From contig JACCXJ010000154.1 in assembly GCA_013697045.1 (NCBI GenBank), forward strand, positions 1 to 35,601: 35,601 bases of DNA, in the 5' to 3' direction. The DNA comes from Gammaproteobacteria bacterium. Its GTDB lineage: Bacteria > Pseudomonadota > Gammaproteobacteria > JACCXJ01. The stretch's first letter is position 1; the number at the start of each line of letters is the position of its first letter. Shown one piece after another: positions 26,336 to 35,601 of this stretch. Both the position numbers and the translations under genes were made by a program. A model generated the notes under the pieces. The model was not told where the DNA came from. It ran no database searches and saw nothing but the letters and a program-made list of their open reading frames with translations.

Positions 26336-27147
26336 CGAGCACGACGCAGCTCTTCTTGCTAGAGGGCCGGACGGCGATCGTGACCGGCGCGACAGGTTTG
26401 CTCGGCCGCGAGCACTGCCGCGCTCTGGCGGAGGCCGGGGCCCGGGTGGTGGCGACGGACCTCGATGCCGCCGCGTGCGATCACTTGGCCGCCGAGATCG
26501 GGGCCGGTGCCTTCGGCCATCGGGCCGACGTGACCATTCCGGAGTCCCTCGAAATCCTGCTGGCGGCGGTGCTCTCGATCACAGGAAGGGTGGACGTGCT
26601 CGTCAACAACGCGGCGCTGAACGACCGCTACGAGGACCCGTCCACCGCGCTGGAATCGTCGCGCTTCGAGCGTTACCCGCTCGAGCTCTGGGAACAGGCC
26701 CTCAAGGTCAACGTGACCGGGGTCTTTCTCTGCTCACAGGTGATCGGTACGCACATGGCCGAGGTCGGGCGCGGCAGCATCGTCAACATCGCCTCGACCT
26801 ATGGCGTCGTGGCCCCGGATCAATCGCTCTATCTCGACCCCGAGGGCCGCCGGCGTTTCTACAAATCCCCCTCCTACCCGACCAGCAAGGGCGCGGTGCT
26901 GGCCTTCACCCGCTTCCTCGCGGCCTACTGGGGCGCTAGCGGTGTGCGCGTCAACGCCCTTTCACCGGGCGGGGTCGAGAACGGCCAGGACGATTTCTTC
27001 GTCGCGGAATACGGCCGCCGCACGCCGCTCGGCCGCATGGCGGCGCCCACGGACTATCGAGGCGCGCTGGTGTTCCTGGCCTCCGAGGCCTCGGCCTACA
27101 TGACGGGGGCCAACCTCATCGTGGACGGGGGCTTCACCGCCTGGTAG
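26332..27147 (+). CDS. short-chain dehydrogenase/reductase (SDR), GTG start
   Basis: GRTAIVTGATGLLGREHCRALAEAGARVVATDLD; VLVNNAALNDRYEDPSTALESSRFERYPLELW; YPTSKGAVLAFTRFLAAYWGASGVRVNALSPGG; overlaps previous stop. Confidence 0.92.
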   Translation: MTSTTQLFLLEGRTAIVTGATGLLGREHCRALAEAGARVVATDLDAAACDHLAAEIGAGAFGHRADVTIPESLEILLAAVLSITGRVDVLVNNAALNDRYEDPSTALESSRFERYPLELWEQALKVNVTGVFLCSQVIGTHMAEVGRGSIVNIASTYGVVAPDQSLYLDPEGRRRFYKSPSYPTSKGAVLAFTRFLAAYWGASGVRVNALSPGGVENGQDDFFVAEYGRRTPLGRMAAPTDYRGALVFLASEASAYMTGANLIVDGGFTAW

Positions 27148-27317
27148 GTTTCACAATCCGGTAAAAGGGCTTTGCGACGATCCGCATTGGCATGCACGTA
27201 GGTACGGTGGGTTGGGCGCGCTGCGGCGCCACCCACCAACGGTGCCAAAGGCATAGCGTATTTCAAGGCATATACCAGGCACGGTCACATCGCCCTTTTT
27301 CGATCCCCACACCCTAG

Positions 27318-27348
27318 CCCTCTCCCGGAGGGCCCGGAGGGAGAGGGG
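27318..27348. repeat. intergenic palindrome CCCTCTCC...GGAGAGGG
   Basis: Direct reading of agccctctcccggagggcccggagggagagggg. Confidence 0.6.
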
Positions 27349-27422
27349 ATCCGAGAATGCGACCTGTGACCGTGGTAGCTATATCTTGCGTCCGGTAAGG
27401 CAGAGACAAGAAAGGGGGGGCC

Positions 27423-28319
27423 ATGGCAAACGTCGATATCGGGGCGCGCAGAATAGGCGACGGCGAGCCCGTCTACATCATCGCGGAGATCGGCATCAAC
27501 CATAACGGCTCGCTCGCCCACGCCAAGGCGCTCATCGCCGGCGCCAAGCGCGCGGGGGCCGACATGGCGAAATTTCAGAAGCGCAACCCCGAGGTGTGCG
27601 TCCCCAAGGACCAATGGGGCGTGGAGCGTGACACGCCCTGGGGCCGGATGAGCTACATCGATTACCGGTTCCGGGTCGAGCTCGGGCTCGAGGATTACCT
27701 CGAGATCGACCGTTATTGCCGCGATCTCGGGATCGACTGGACGGCCTCGTGCTGGGACGAAGACTCGATCGAGTTCATGGAACGCTTCGAGCCGCCCTTC
27801 TACAAGCTCGCCAGCGCCTCCCTGACCGATCTGCCCTTACTTCGCAAGGCACGCACGACCGGGCGGCCGGTCATGATCTCGACCGGGATGTCGACGGCGG
27901 AGGAGATCCGAACCACCGTCGAGATCGTCGGTCTCCACGGTCCCGGTGGGCGGCCCGGACTCTTCATCGCGCACTCGACCTCGACCTACCCGTGCAAGCT
28001 CGAAGAGCTGAACGTGCGTATGATCCCGAGCCTGAAGGCCGCCTATCCCGAGGCCCCGATCGGCTACTCCGGCCACGAGACCGGCCTCGCCCCCACGGGC
28101 GCGGCGGTGGCCCTGGGCGCCAGCTTCATCGAGCGCCATATCACGCTCGACCGCGCCATGTGGGGCACCGATCAAGCGGCCTCGGTCGAGATCGGGGGCT
28201 TCGAGCGCCTGGTGCGAAACATCCGCGACATCGAGACGTCGCTCGGCGACGGCGTCAAGCGCGTCTACGACAGCGAGCTGCCCGCGAGGCGCAAACTGCG
28301 CCGCGTGCGTGCGCAATAA
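27423..28319 (+). CDS. NeuB/sialic acid synthase-family PEP-condensing enzyme, apparently without SAF domain
   Basis: 298 aa; VYIIAEIGINHNGSLAHAKALI, KFQKRNPE, PFYKLASASLTDLPLLRKARTTGRPVMISTGMST, IGYSGHETGLAPTGAAVALGASFIERHITLDRAMWGTDQAASVE. Confidence 0.92.
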   Translation: MANVDIGARRIGDGEPVYIIAEIGINHNGSLAHAKALIAGAKRAGADMAKFQKRNPEVCVPKDQWGVERDTPWGRMSYIDYRFRVELGLEDYLEIDRYCRDLGIDWTASCWDEDSIEFMERFEPPFYKLASASLTDLPLLRKARTTGRPVMISTGMSTAEEIRTTVEIVGLHGPGGRPGLFIAHSTSTYPCKLEELNVRMIPSLKAAYPEAPIGYSGHETGLAPTGAAVALGASFIERHITLDRAMWGTDQAASVEIGGFERLVRNIRDIETSLGDGVKRVYDSELPARRKLRRVRAQ

Positions 28320-28665
28320 CATGGAGTCCGCTGGGACGACTCGTTCCGCGGCCCTCGCCTCTGCTGCAGTGGGGCTAAAACGCCTCGTCCTCCTGTGGCC
28401 GCCGTATGTCTTGTGCGACCAGATCCTTCCACGCGGCGAGCACCGGCCTGATGAACGACAGCGATTTCAATGCCGGGACCCGGTCTCAGCCCCTGGGCGA
28501 TCCCAAAGCGGGGCGCAGTGCGGACTTGGATGCCTTATTCTCTGGATTCTCGCCATTAAGATCCTTGATTAGCGCCGGGAGAGAAATGTAGCGCGCACCC
28601 TACGCTGGTGGTGGCTCAGTTGGCTCGATATCCAATGTAACGACATTCCCTTCCTGCCACACGGC

Positions 28666-29616
28666 TTATATGAACGTCGCCGTGACTGGGGCATGGTCAG
28701 GGACCACCCCTCCCACTGTCGGCTGAGAGCCGATCAAGTTTGGCGTATCCTCGTTGAGGATGCTCATGGTCGGCACCCGCCGCAAACCGTTTACCCGCGG
28801 CATAAGCCCTTCGCTGGTCAGGATGTGATCCAGAAGCTCGTTTTGTCCGTTGTGCCGTCGCGACCAGCGGAGGCCTTCGGGGACGAGCTTCGTCACGTTG
28901 AACAATCTCTGAGCGTCTTGGGCATCCGCCCTCTGGAACGCCCCGTGCACGTGCGTTGCGTCGTCGGGGTCGCGTGGCTGGCTGCCTGGCGAACCGTACA
29001 AGATCTGCGTTGTCGCCGCCTCCGGTCCGTCGTTCAGATCGCCCAGGACGACCACTTTCCGACCCGCCGACAGGAGGCTCGTTACGTGCTCCCGTAGACT
29101 CGTTGCCTCAGCCGCCCGGCGCTCGAGCGCGAAGTAGGCGGTCCGCGCTCGCAGCGTCTCGTTCGTCGTCGAGAAGTTCTCTCCGAAGGTGAGCAGCTTG
29201 GACTTCAGGTGTACGGTGACGATGTCGAGCTCTCCGCCTGCGTGCGCGACGGTGATCTGAAAGGCAGGGCGGGGGAACCGCGGCAGGATACCGACGGCCC
29301 CGTTGCTGTCGAAGTCGCGAACCTTGACGCCTTGCGCGAGTTGCCACTGGTCGATCTGCTGAGGCGGTCGTGCGAGGACATTTCGGGTGAGGAATGCCAC
29401 CCGGTTACCGCGACCGTCGGGCGTGGCCGCAACGGGTTGGAAACCAAGTCTGGTGGCGAGGTCCTGCAACGCGTTCAGGTCCAGAATCTCCTGCAACGCT
29501 ACGATGTCCGAGGCGAGCGCTTGCAGGGTCCCGACGAGGAAGTCGAGCTTGTCGGCAAAGGCCGGGTCGCTCTTAGCAAGGTTCTGGACGTTCCAGGTCG
29601 TGATCGTTATTGGCAT
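28666..29616 (-). CDS. endonuclease/exonuclease/phosphatase family protein
   Basis: MPITITTWNVQNLA...DIVALQEILDLNALQDLATRLGF...VTVHLKSK...VVVLGDLNDGPEA...DHILTSEGL...VVPDHAPVTATF. Confidence 0.88.
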   Translation of the reverse strand: MPITITTWNVQNLAKSDPAFADKLDFLVGTLQALASDIVALQEILDLNALQDLATRLGFQPVAATPDGRGNRVAFLTRNVLARPPQQIDQWQLAQGVKVRDFDSNGAVGILPRFPRPAFQITVAHAGGELDIVTVHLKSKLLTFGENFSTTNETLRARTAYFALERRAAEATSLREHVTSLLSAGRKVVVLGDLNDGPEAATTQILYGSPGSQPRDPDDATHVHGAFQRADAQDAQRLFNVTKLVPEGLRWSRRHNGQNELLDHILTSEGLMPRVNGLRRVPTMSILNEDTPNLIGSQPTVGGVVPDHAPVTATFI

Positions 29617-30306
29617 GGGAAACTCTCCTTTTGGGGTCGAATGAGCCACAAAGGATCGACGAGTCACGGGCCGCGAGCCGACGACCCACACGACGAATGC
29701 CAGGTTCAGAGACCGTCAACGACCCTCCGAATTCGGGAAATCGCCGTTTGCGCTACCCAAGCTCGCGCCGCCTAACATAGTATCGAAACCCGATCCGCCG
29801 TCTCGCTAGACGGTGGCGGCCCTGCTGGCAAAGTGTACCACACGTCACATCAATCGCTCAGCAACGCCTGGGCCCCGGTCTTACCTCTAGATAGGGGGCG
29901 AGGGAGTTGAGAGAGGCGGCCTCGATACCGTTATACGGCGGGCGTCGGCAGGGCCGCCAAGGCCTTGACGAGGAACGTGTTGTGCGGGGGGCGGGAGTCC
30001 GACCGTTAGGAAAAACGGCATGGAGAGATATCAGCATCCGCTCCAGGCGTGGGGCCAGCCCAGGCGTTGCCGGTGACCACTGGAAGTCCGTGTTGGCGGT
30101 AGGTCGGTCGTAACCAGCTTTGAAGCGGACAGATTCATCTGGTTGCTTTCAACCTCGAAGGAAACGCCCCGTGGACACGCATGCGGGGTGTTGTGGGGCT
30201 GGGGGTTAAACACCCCCGGCTACCCGATTAGGCGACGGCCCAAATAGTACTGACATGCGTCCGCTCGATGAATGGACTTGAAGACCCGCGACCGCAGTCT
30301 GCATGC

Positions 30307-30510
30307 TCAGATGCGGACGAAGTAGGGAATAGCTATGAGCGCGATCCCAACTGCGACAAGAAGAATGGTGTTGGAAATGAAATACGGGAAGACCATGAGA
30401 GCCAGCCCGCAGATCAGTGAGACAACCGCCTTCTGCTTCTTGCCGTACACGAAAAAGCCGAGGCCGACTGAGCCGAAAAGCAAGCCCCAAAGAAGCGACG
30501 ATGTGCTCAC
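30307..30510 (-). CDS. small two-TM membrane protein
   Basis: 67 aa; MSTSSLLWGLLFGSVGLGFFVYGKKQKAVVSLICGLALMVFPYFISNTILLVAVGIALIAIPYFVRI. Confidence 0.5.
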   Translation of the reverse strand: MSTSSLLWGLLFGSVGLGFFVYGKKQKAVVSLICGLALMVFPYFISNTILLVAVGIALIAIPYFVRI

Positions 30511-30664
30511 TGCAGTCTCCTATATGGCCTACCGAAACAAGATCAGCCGCGCCGGGCAACAAGGCTTGGAAACGCGAGCGATCCACGGCGTCAGCTGAGC
30601 CCGATGTGCGGCGGGGCCTCGTGAACCGGGATTACATGGATGTAATGCTTTGGGGAGGTACAGG

Positions 30665-31006
30665 ATGAAGATGGGCGACAGATCCGAGGCCTTCTGCCGG
30701 GAGACGCTCATGGTGCTGGCCCAGAACACCCACCTCCTCCCGCCGAGCTTCGATCTCGCCGAGGCGTAAAAAGATCTCTCCCACCTCGACAAGATCCGAC
30801 CGCGCGCCGCGCGCTTGCGCCGCTTGCTGGAAAAGGCCGACGATGGCGAGACCGCGCTCGGCAGCGACGTGATGAGCGCGGCGTTGCAAGGCTATGCCAT
30901 GCTCAAGGTGTCCGGCAAAGGCGCGGGCCTGGACGCACTCCGGCAGGGCATGTCCGCCGGCTTCACCCGCAGGGCCAGGATCAAGGCCCTGCCCGCCGCC
31001 GCCTAG
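30665..31006 (+). pseudogene. about 113-codon conserved-looking small protein interrupted by an in-frame TAA
   Basis: MKMGDRSEAFCRETLMVLAQNTHLLPPSFDLAEA*KDLSHLDKIRPRAARLRRLLEKADDGETALGSDVMSAALQGYAMLKVSGKGAGLDALRQGMSAGF...; ggggagg upstream. Confidence 0.65.
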
Positions 31007-31057
31007 TAGTAGGCGACGTCGACCCGCCTCGCCGGGACCGCGACCGAGGCGCAGAGC

Positions 31058-31225
31058 TCCGGCCGCAAGGCTTTTTGCCTTGCACGCAAGCCTCGGAACC
31101 TTGCGCACAACGCTTTTTGGCTTGCACGCAAAGCTCAAAGCCTTGCGCACAAGCCCCGGACCCTCGCGCGCAAGGCTCTCCGTCCGGCGCGCGAGCCCCG
31201 GAACCTGGCCCGCGAAGCCCAGGTG
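31058..31225. repeat. 21-bp tandem repeat, about 8 degenerate units
   Basis: Units start at 31058, 31079, 31100, 31121, 31142, 31163, 31184, 31205; consensus like CTTGCGCGCAAGCCCCGGAAC. Confidence 0.85.
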
Positions 31226-31477
31226 CTCGCTGCCGGAGTACCGGGCTTCGCGCGCGGGCAAACGGTGGGCCACCGCCCACCCATTGTCCTTGTGCCGCAC
31301 GCTCGGCCAGCCAGCCCGGATGAAATACGATGGGGTGGGAACCGGGGGACATCGGGATCCCCGAATTCCACTGCGCTCCATACGGGCTACGGATGCTGAC
31401 GGCCGACAGTTTCACCATCAGCTCCCCAATTGATCCCTGAGCGGACGTCCGGAAACATCCCCGCGGCCACGTCGAGC

Positions 31478-32112
<635 letters not shown>

Positions 32113-32224
32113 GGGTTTGTCAACCTGGATGCGCGACGCTGTTATCCTGATCTTTCTTGGTTGCCATTCTCATACCCAATTACAAAGATGTGAGAGTGCA
32201 ACATAGTGCAAGGAATCTCCCCTC

Positions 32225-32386
32225 TCAATACGTCACCTTAAACGTCGGTGAGTCCTCCGGCCGCGTCTTCCTCCGGTCGTAGATGCGCGTAGTGGCAATA
32301 TTCGCATGCCCGAGCCACTCTTGCACCTTGGCGATGTCCGCCCCGTTGTCGAGCGCGTTGGTCGCCGCGGTGGCCCTCAACGCATG
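32225..32386 (-). pseudogene. tyrosine recombinase C-terminal fragment, copy 1
   Basis: HALRATAATNALDNGADIAKVQEWLGHANIATTRIYDRRKTRPEDSPTFKVTY*. Confidence 0.85.
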
Positions 32387-32432
32387 CGCCCCCCCGCACG
32401 GTCTTGTAGATCCGGCGGCTCTGTGCTGCCCT

Positions 32433-32516
32433 TTAGATCAACTCAAGGGTCAACCATATGACGATCAAGACTATAAGCAGTATCAGAACTTTTCTCGCTG
32501 GATGTGGTCTCGGCAT
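32433..32516 (-). CDS. 27-aa single-TM mini-protein (not in the ORF track)
   Basis: MPRPHPARKVLILLIVLIVIWLTLELI* preceded by aAGGAGGactatATG. Confidence 0.55.
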   Translation of the reverse strand: MPRPHPARKVLILLIVLIVIWLTLELI

Positions 32517-32622
32517 ATAGTCCTCCTTACGAGGAATCAAAACAGAATAAAACCTAGAGGTAGTGCCTCACATCTCCCCCCGCAGGTGCGATGGCCGATG
32601 CCCCCTTTCACGCTGTCTGGGT

Positions 32623-32738
32623 TCAATACGTCACCTTAAACGTCGGTGAGTCCTCCGGCCGCGTCTTCCTCCGGTTGTAGATGCGCGTAGTGGCAATATT
32701 CGCATGCCCGAGCCACTCTTGCACCTTGGCGATGTCCG
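32623..32738 (-). repeat. tyrosine recombinase C-terminal fragment, copy 2; direct repeat of 32225..32340
   Basis: 116 bp with one mismatch by eye; encodes TDIAKVQEWLGHANIATTRIYNRRKTRPEDSPTFKVTY*. Confidence 0.9.
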
Positions 32739-32739
32739 T

Positions 32740-35119
32740 CCGACGACGCCGTGACCACGTGCCTGCCGTCGGGGCTGAAGCTGGCGGAGAGCACGCTCCC
32801 CGTGTGGTCGACGAACAGTGCGCGAAAGGTGCTGGCATCAGCCGCTCTCGCCAGCACAGGTGGTGCAGTGGCATGTGCGGACCGCAGCCACGAAGCCCTG
32901 GCCGCCAGCACGCCCAATCGAAGGCTTTGGTCGAAGCGCTTCTCGTCTACCCCGGCTTCCGCCGCGCCTGCCAGCACCAGGGAAGTCTGCAAGCTCACCT
33001 CCCGCGTCTGCATGACGATCCTGACCGACAGGCCCAGCACGAGCACCGCCGCAGTCGACAGGCCCCATGTCACGCGCCGTTGAAGTGCGGCGCGTGCAGC
33101 CTGTTGTTCAGCAATCCGCCGCGACTGATCCTCGCGCTCCTGCAGTTCCCGCCGGTCGCGCTCGCGGCAGGCGGTCAGATACTCCCCGTCGACGGGTTCG
33201 AATCGCCCCTCCAACCGCTCATCCAAGAACACTGCCTCGGCCGCCTGGAGGCGGTGCGCGGTATGCACCAGCAGCGCCTCATCGCGGTTGCTTGCATGCC
33301 AGTCCTTGGCGGATCTTCGAATCAACTCCGACGCAGACAAAACCGCGGCGAGCTCACGCAGCCAGCGCTCCAGTGTGCCCCATTGACGCAGCAAGGCCTC
33401 GTGCGCAACTTCGACCACCTCGACGGGCTCAGCGCCGTCGACCACGCGACGGGAATCGGCCAGCAGCAGCCTCTTTTCGATCAAACGCGACACCAGCGCA
33501 TCGGCCTGCGGCAGCTTCTTGCGCATGGCTTCTCGCAAGGCCACCCGACGCTTCCAGTCGCCGGTATCGGGATCGACCGTGGCGAGGTACGGAAACGTCT
33601 GGTGCAGCAGGCGCTCCTGCTGCTGCCTCTGTGCGGGAATGGCCGGCTCGCTGCCCGGCCGCTCGAAGGCGCGTTCGACCGCCATGCCGATGACACCCCG
33701 CACGCCGCCGAGCCGCTGGTACTCGTCGTAGCCGACCCGCGTGCCTTGGGCATTGGTGAACTCGCGGTACAGCCATTCCAGCGTCAATGCCAAGAGCGGT
33801 AGCGCATCGGCGCCTTGGGCGTCGACGACGAGTTGCTCGGTGAGCTGAGGGGCGATGACCAGGGGTTTGACGGTTTCGGAGTGCCGCTTGGCCGGGCCTT
33901 CGATCACGACCTTGTACTCCGACATCGGCATGGCGGGCAGGCTGAACAGCACGGGCGACATCGCCTGCAACGCTGCCTGCGCTTGCAATTTCGGCAACGA
34001 ATCGGAGCGGATCGTCAACACGAACAGGAGCCGCAGGCGCCGGCCGCCAGTAGCTGGCGATACGGTAGGCGACAGGTGCTTGCGCAACGCATCGATGTAG
34101 GCCAGGAACTGCTGGGATTCGTCTTGACCGTCGGAGGCGAACAACTCCTCGGCCTGGTCGACGGGCACGATCAACGTGGGCTCGGCCAGCCGCTGCGCGT
34201 GGTCCGCCCGCCGCACCGCGGGCTCTATTCGCCCCAGGACGCCGGCCAGGCCGATGGATGCCAACTCCGCGCGGACCTGAGCAGGGCTCATCGGCTGCCC
34301 CGCCGCGGCGAGCGCGCCCTTCAGGCTGTTCAGCAAGCCCTGAGAGCCCGAGATCGCGGCGCGCTCGGGCCGGATGGGTGGCAAGACGATGAAATGCTCA
34401 CTGTCACGCCTGAGTCGCGGCAGCAGGCCGGCACGCAGGAACGAGGATTTGCCCGCTCCGGAAGCGCCCAGAACGACAAAGAGCTGTTCGACGTCGCGCT
34501 CGCGCACCAGGCGCATCTGGTCGATGGCGCGCACGATGGAGGCCTCTCGCCCGAAGAAGACCGCGGCGTCCACCTCTTCCAGGGCGCGCAGTCCCGGGTA
34601 GGGCGATCGGTCCGGCTCGCCTTCGGGCGGCCACACGAATGTCGATGCGTCCAGACCCGCCTTCTGCAGGCCACGCGCCAGCGCCTCCAGCCCGGCGCGC
34701 GGGAAGCTCACCACCGTTTCGCGCACAAAAGGCAACCTGGCCACGCGGAACGGCATTGGGTTGGAGGCGTCCGTCAGATCGCAGACCTGCCACTCGGCGG
34801 TCATCTGCTCGGGCAACTGCGAGAGCGGTATCGGCTCGACAACGACGCCGAAGATGCGTTTGCCGAGATTCTTGGCCTGGAAAAACTCGGCGAAGCAATA
34901 CTTGGAGTCGCGCCACGCCGGCGAGACAAGAAAGATCACCGCTTCGCAACGATCCACCGCACCGGCCAGGGCGGCCATCCAACGCTCGCCAGGGGCAATA
35001 CCGCGGCTGTCATCGATGTCGAGAAAGTAGTCGCTCCAGCCCTTGGTCTCGAGCCAGCTTGCCAGCGCCAGGGCGGCCGCATTGTTGACGCTCGAGTGGC
35101 TGATGAAGATGCGCGACAT
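32740..35119 (-). CDS. TIR domain - STAND ATPase - TM - WD40 protein, 5' part of interrupted gene
   Basis: MSRIFISHSSVNNAAALALASWLETKGWSDYFLDID...SKYCFAEFFQAKNLGKRIFGVVVE (TIR); FFGREASI, VVLGASGAGKSSFLRAGLLPRL (P-loop); LIVPVDQAEELF (Walker B); VTWGLSTAAVLVLGLSVRIV; SVLSASFSPDGRHVVTASSD (WD40). Confidence 0.9.
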
Positions 35120-35334
35120 GGGAGTGGATTGTGCCTCTACGTACGCCCGGTATGCGAGTGTGAAATATCGCGGTGAATTGGACCCACCGCAATCATCCAA
35201 CGCTTACCGACCGCATATTCAGTCCAAGGCGTACGCAGCGAAGCCAGGTCGTGAATCTGCCGCAGCAAATCGACGAATCGGCGGGCTGCCGCTGCGGGTT
35301 GTAGTGGGGAATTTCGGGTGGAGTGAGCCCCCCA

Positions 35335-35601
35335 TCACCCCCGCTGGAGCAGGGATGCAAGCTCCCCCTTGTCGTCTGTCCTTCCCATTGCCTGCAGAAG
35401 GCCGAAGTAATTCTTCGCGACGGTGTGCGAGTTCGGGTGCTCCCTGCCTAGACTTCCGATGAAGATCTCCAGCGCCCGGCGCATCAGCGGCTCGGCCTCC
35501 TGCAGGCGGTTGGTGTCTTGAAGCAGCCCGGCCAGGTTGTTGAGGCGGATGGCGACCCTTGGGTGGTTCGCCCCGAAGCTCGCCTCGTCGATGGTCAGCG
35601 C
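35335..35601 (-). CDS. C-terminal end of a TPR_12/kinesin-light-chain-type tetratricopeptide protein (5' end outside window)
   Basis: Manual translation ALTIDEASFGANHPRVAIRLNNLAGLLQDTNRLQEAEPLMRRALEIFIGSLGREHPNSHTVAKNYFGLLQAMGRTDDKGELASLLQRG*. Confidence 0.9.
   Translation of the reverse strand, partial: ALTIDEASFGANHPRVAIRLNNLAGLLQDTNRLQEAEPLMRRALEIFIGSLGREHPNSHTVAKNYFGLLQAMGRTDDKGELASLLQRG

Larger units (their letters stand above)
32113..32739. mobile_element. 627-bp insert interrupting the TIR-STAND-WD40 gene
   Basis: Removing 627 nt (GT shared at both junctions) restores ...VVTASSD-KTARVWDADTG... in frame. Confidence 0.75.

Noticed and set aside
27200-27300. GGTGGGTTGGGCGCGCTGCGGCGCCACCCACC palindromic stretch
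   Set aside because: Looks like a common intergenic repeat type; not distinctive enough alone to report as a finding
31058-31225. 21-bp repeats as a CRISPR or iteron array
   Set aside because: Units are contiguous with no spacers and too degenerate for CRISPR; no replication gene nearby to support iterons
33815-35176. 453-aa plus-strand ORF opposite the TIR-STAND gene
   Set aside because: Antisense shadow; sense strand has clear TIR, P-loop and Walker B motifs

Overview
High-GC bacterial window (35.6 kb, probably gammaproteobacterial; this is an impression, not a taxonomic test). It mixes intact housekeeping genes with accessory and decayed DNA. Housekeeping or metabolic genes: clpA/clpS, aceA, an AcuI/YhdH-type reductase, leuC/leuD, a cytochrome P450, a YidB-like protein, a pseudoazurin and a XoxJ/MoxJ-like binding protein. 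The most interesting intact block is 21.8-28.3 kb: a compact operon of an SpsF-like cytidylyltransferase, a split transketolase (N and C halves, with a lone BrnA-like antitoxin gene between them), a GSA-type aminotransferase, an SDR and a NeuB-like synthase without an obvious SAF tail. It may make an unusual CMP-activated amino keto-sugar acid. Its first half is bracketed by two inverted copies of a MITE-like element whose ends coincide with gene stop codons. The right end holds a TIR-STAND-WD40 defence-type gene on the minus strand. It is split at base resolution by a 627-bp insert carrying two near-identical tyrosine-recombinase 3' ends and an unlisted 27-aa transmembrane mini-ORF with a strong Shine-Dalgarno. 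Other observations: a cluster of frameshifted stress-type genes (0.7-2.0 kb), a decayed type III restriction res gene beside a VapBC module, a duplicated aceA 3' end, an IS200-like remnant with four tandem hairpins, mirrored composite palindromes, a 21-bp (heptad-encoding) tandem repeat and several small TA-like modules. All calls were made by eye from the sequence and ORF track; no database search was run.
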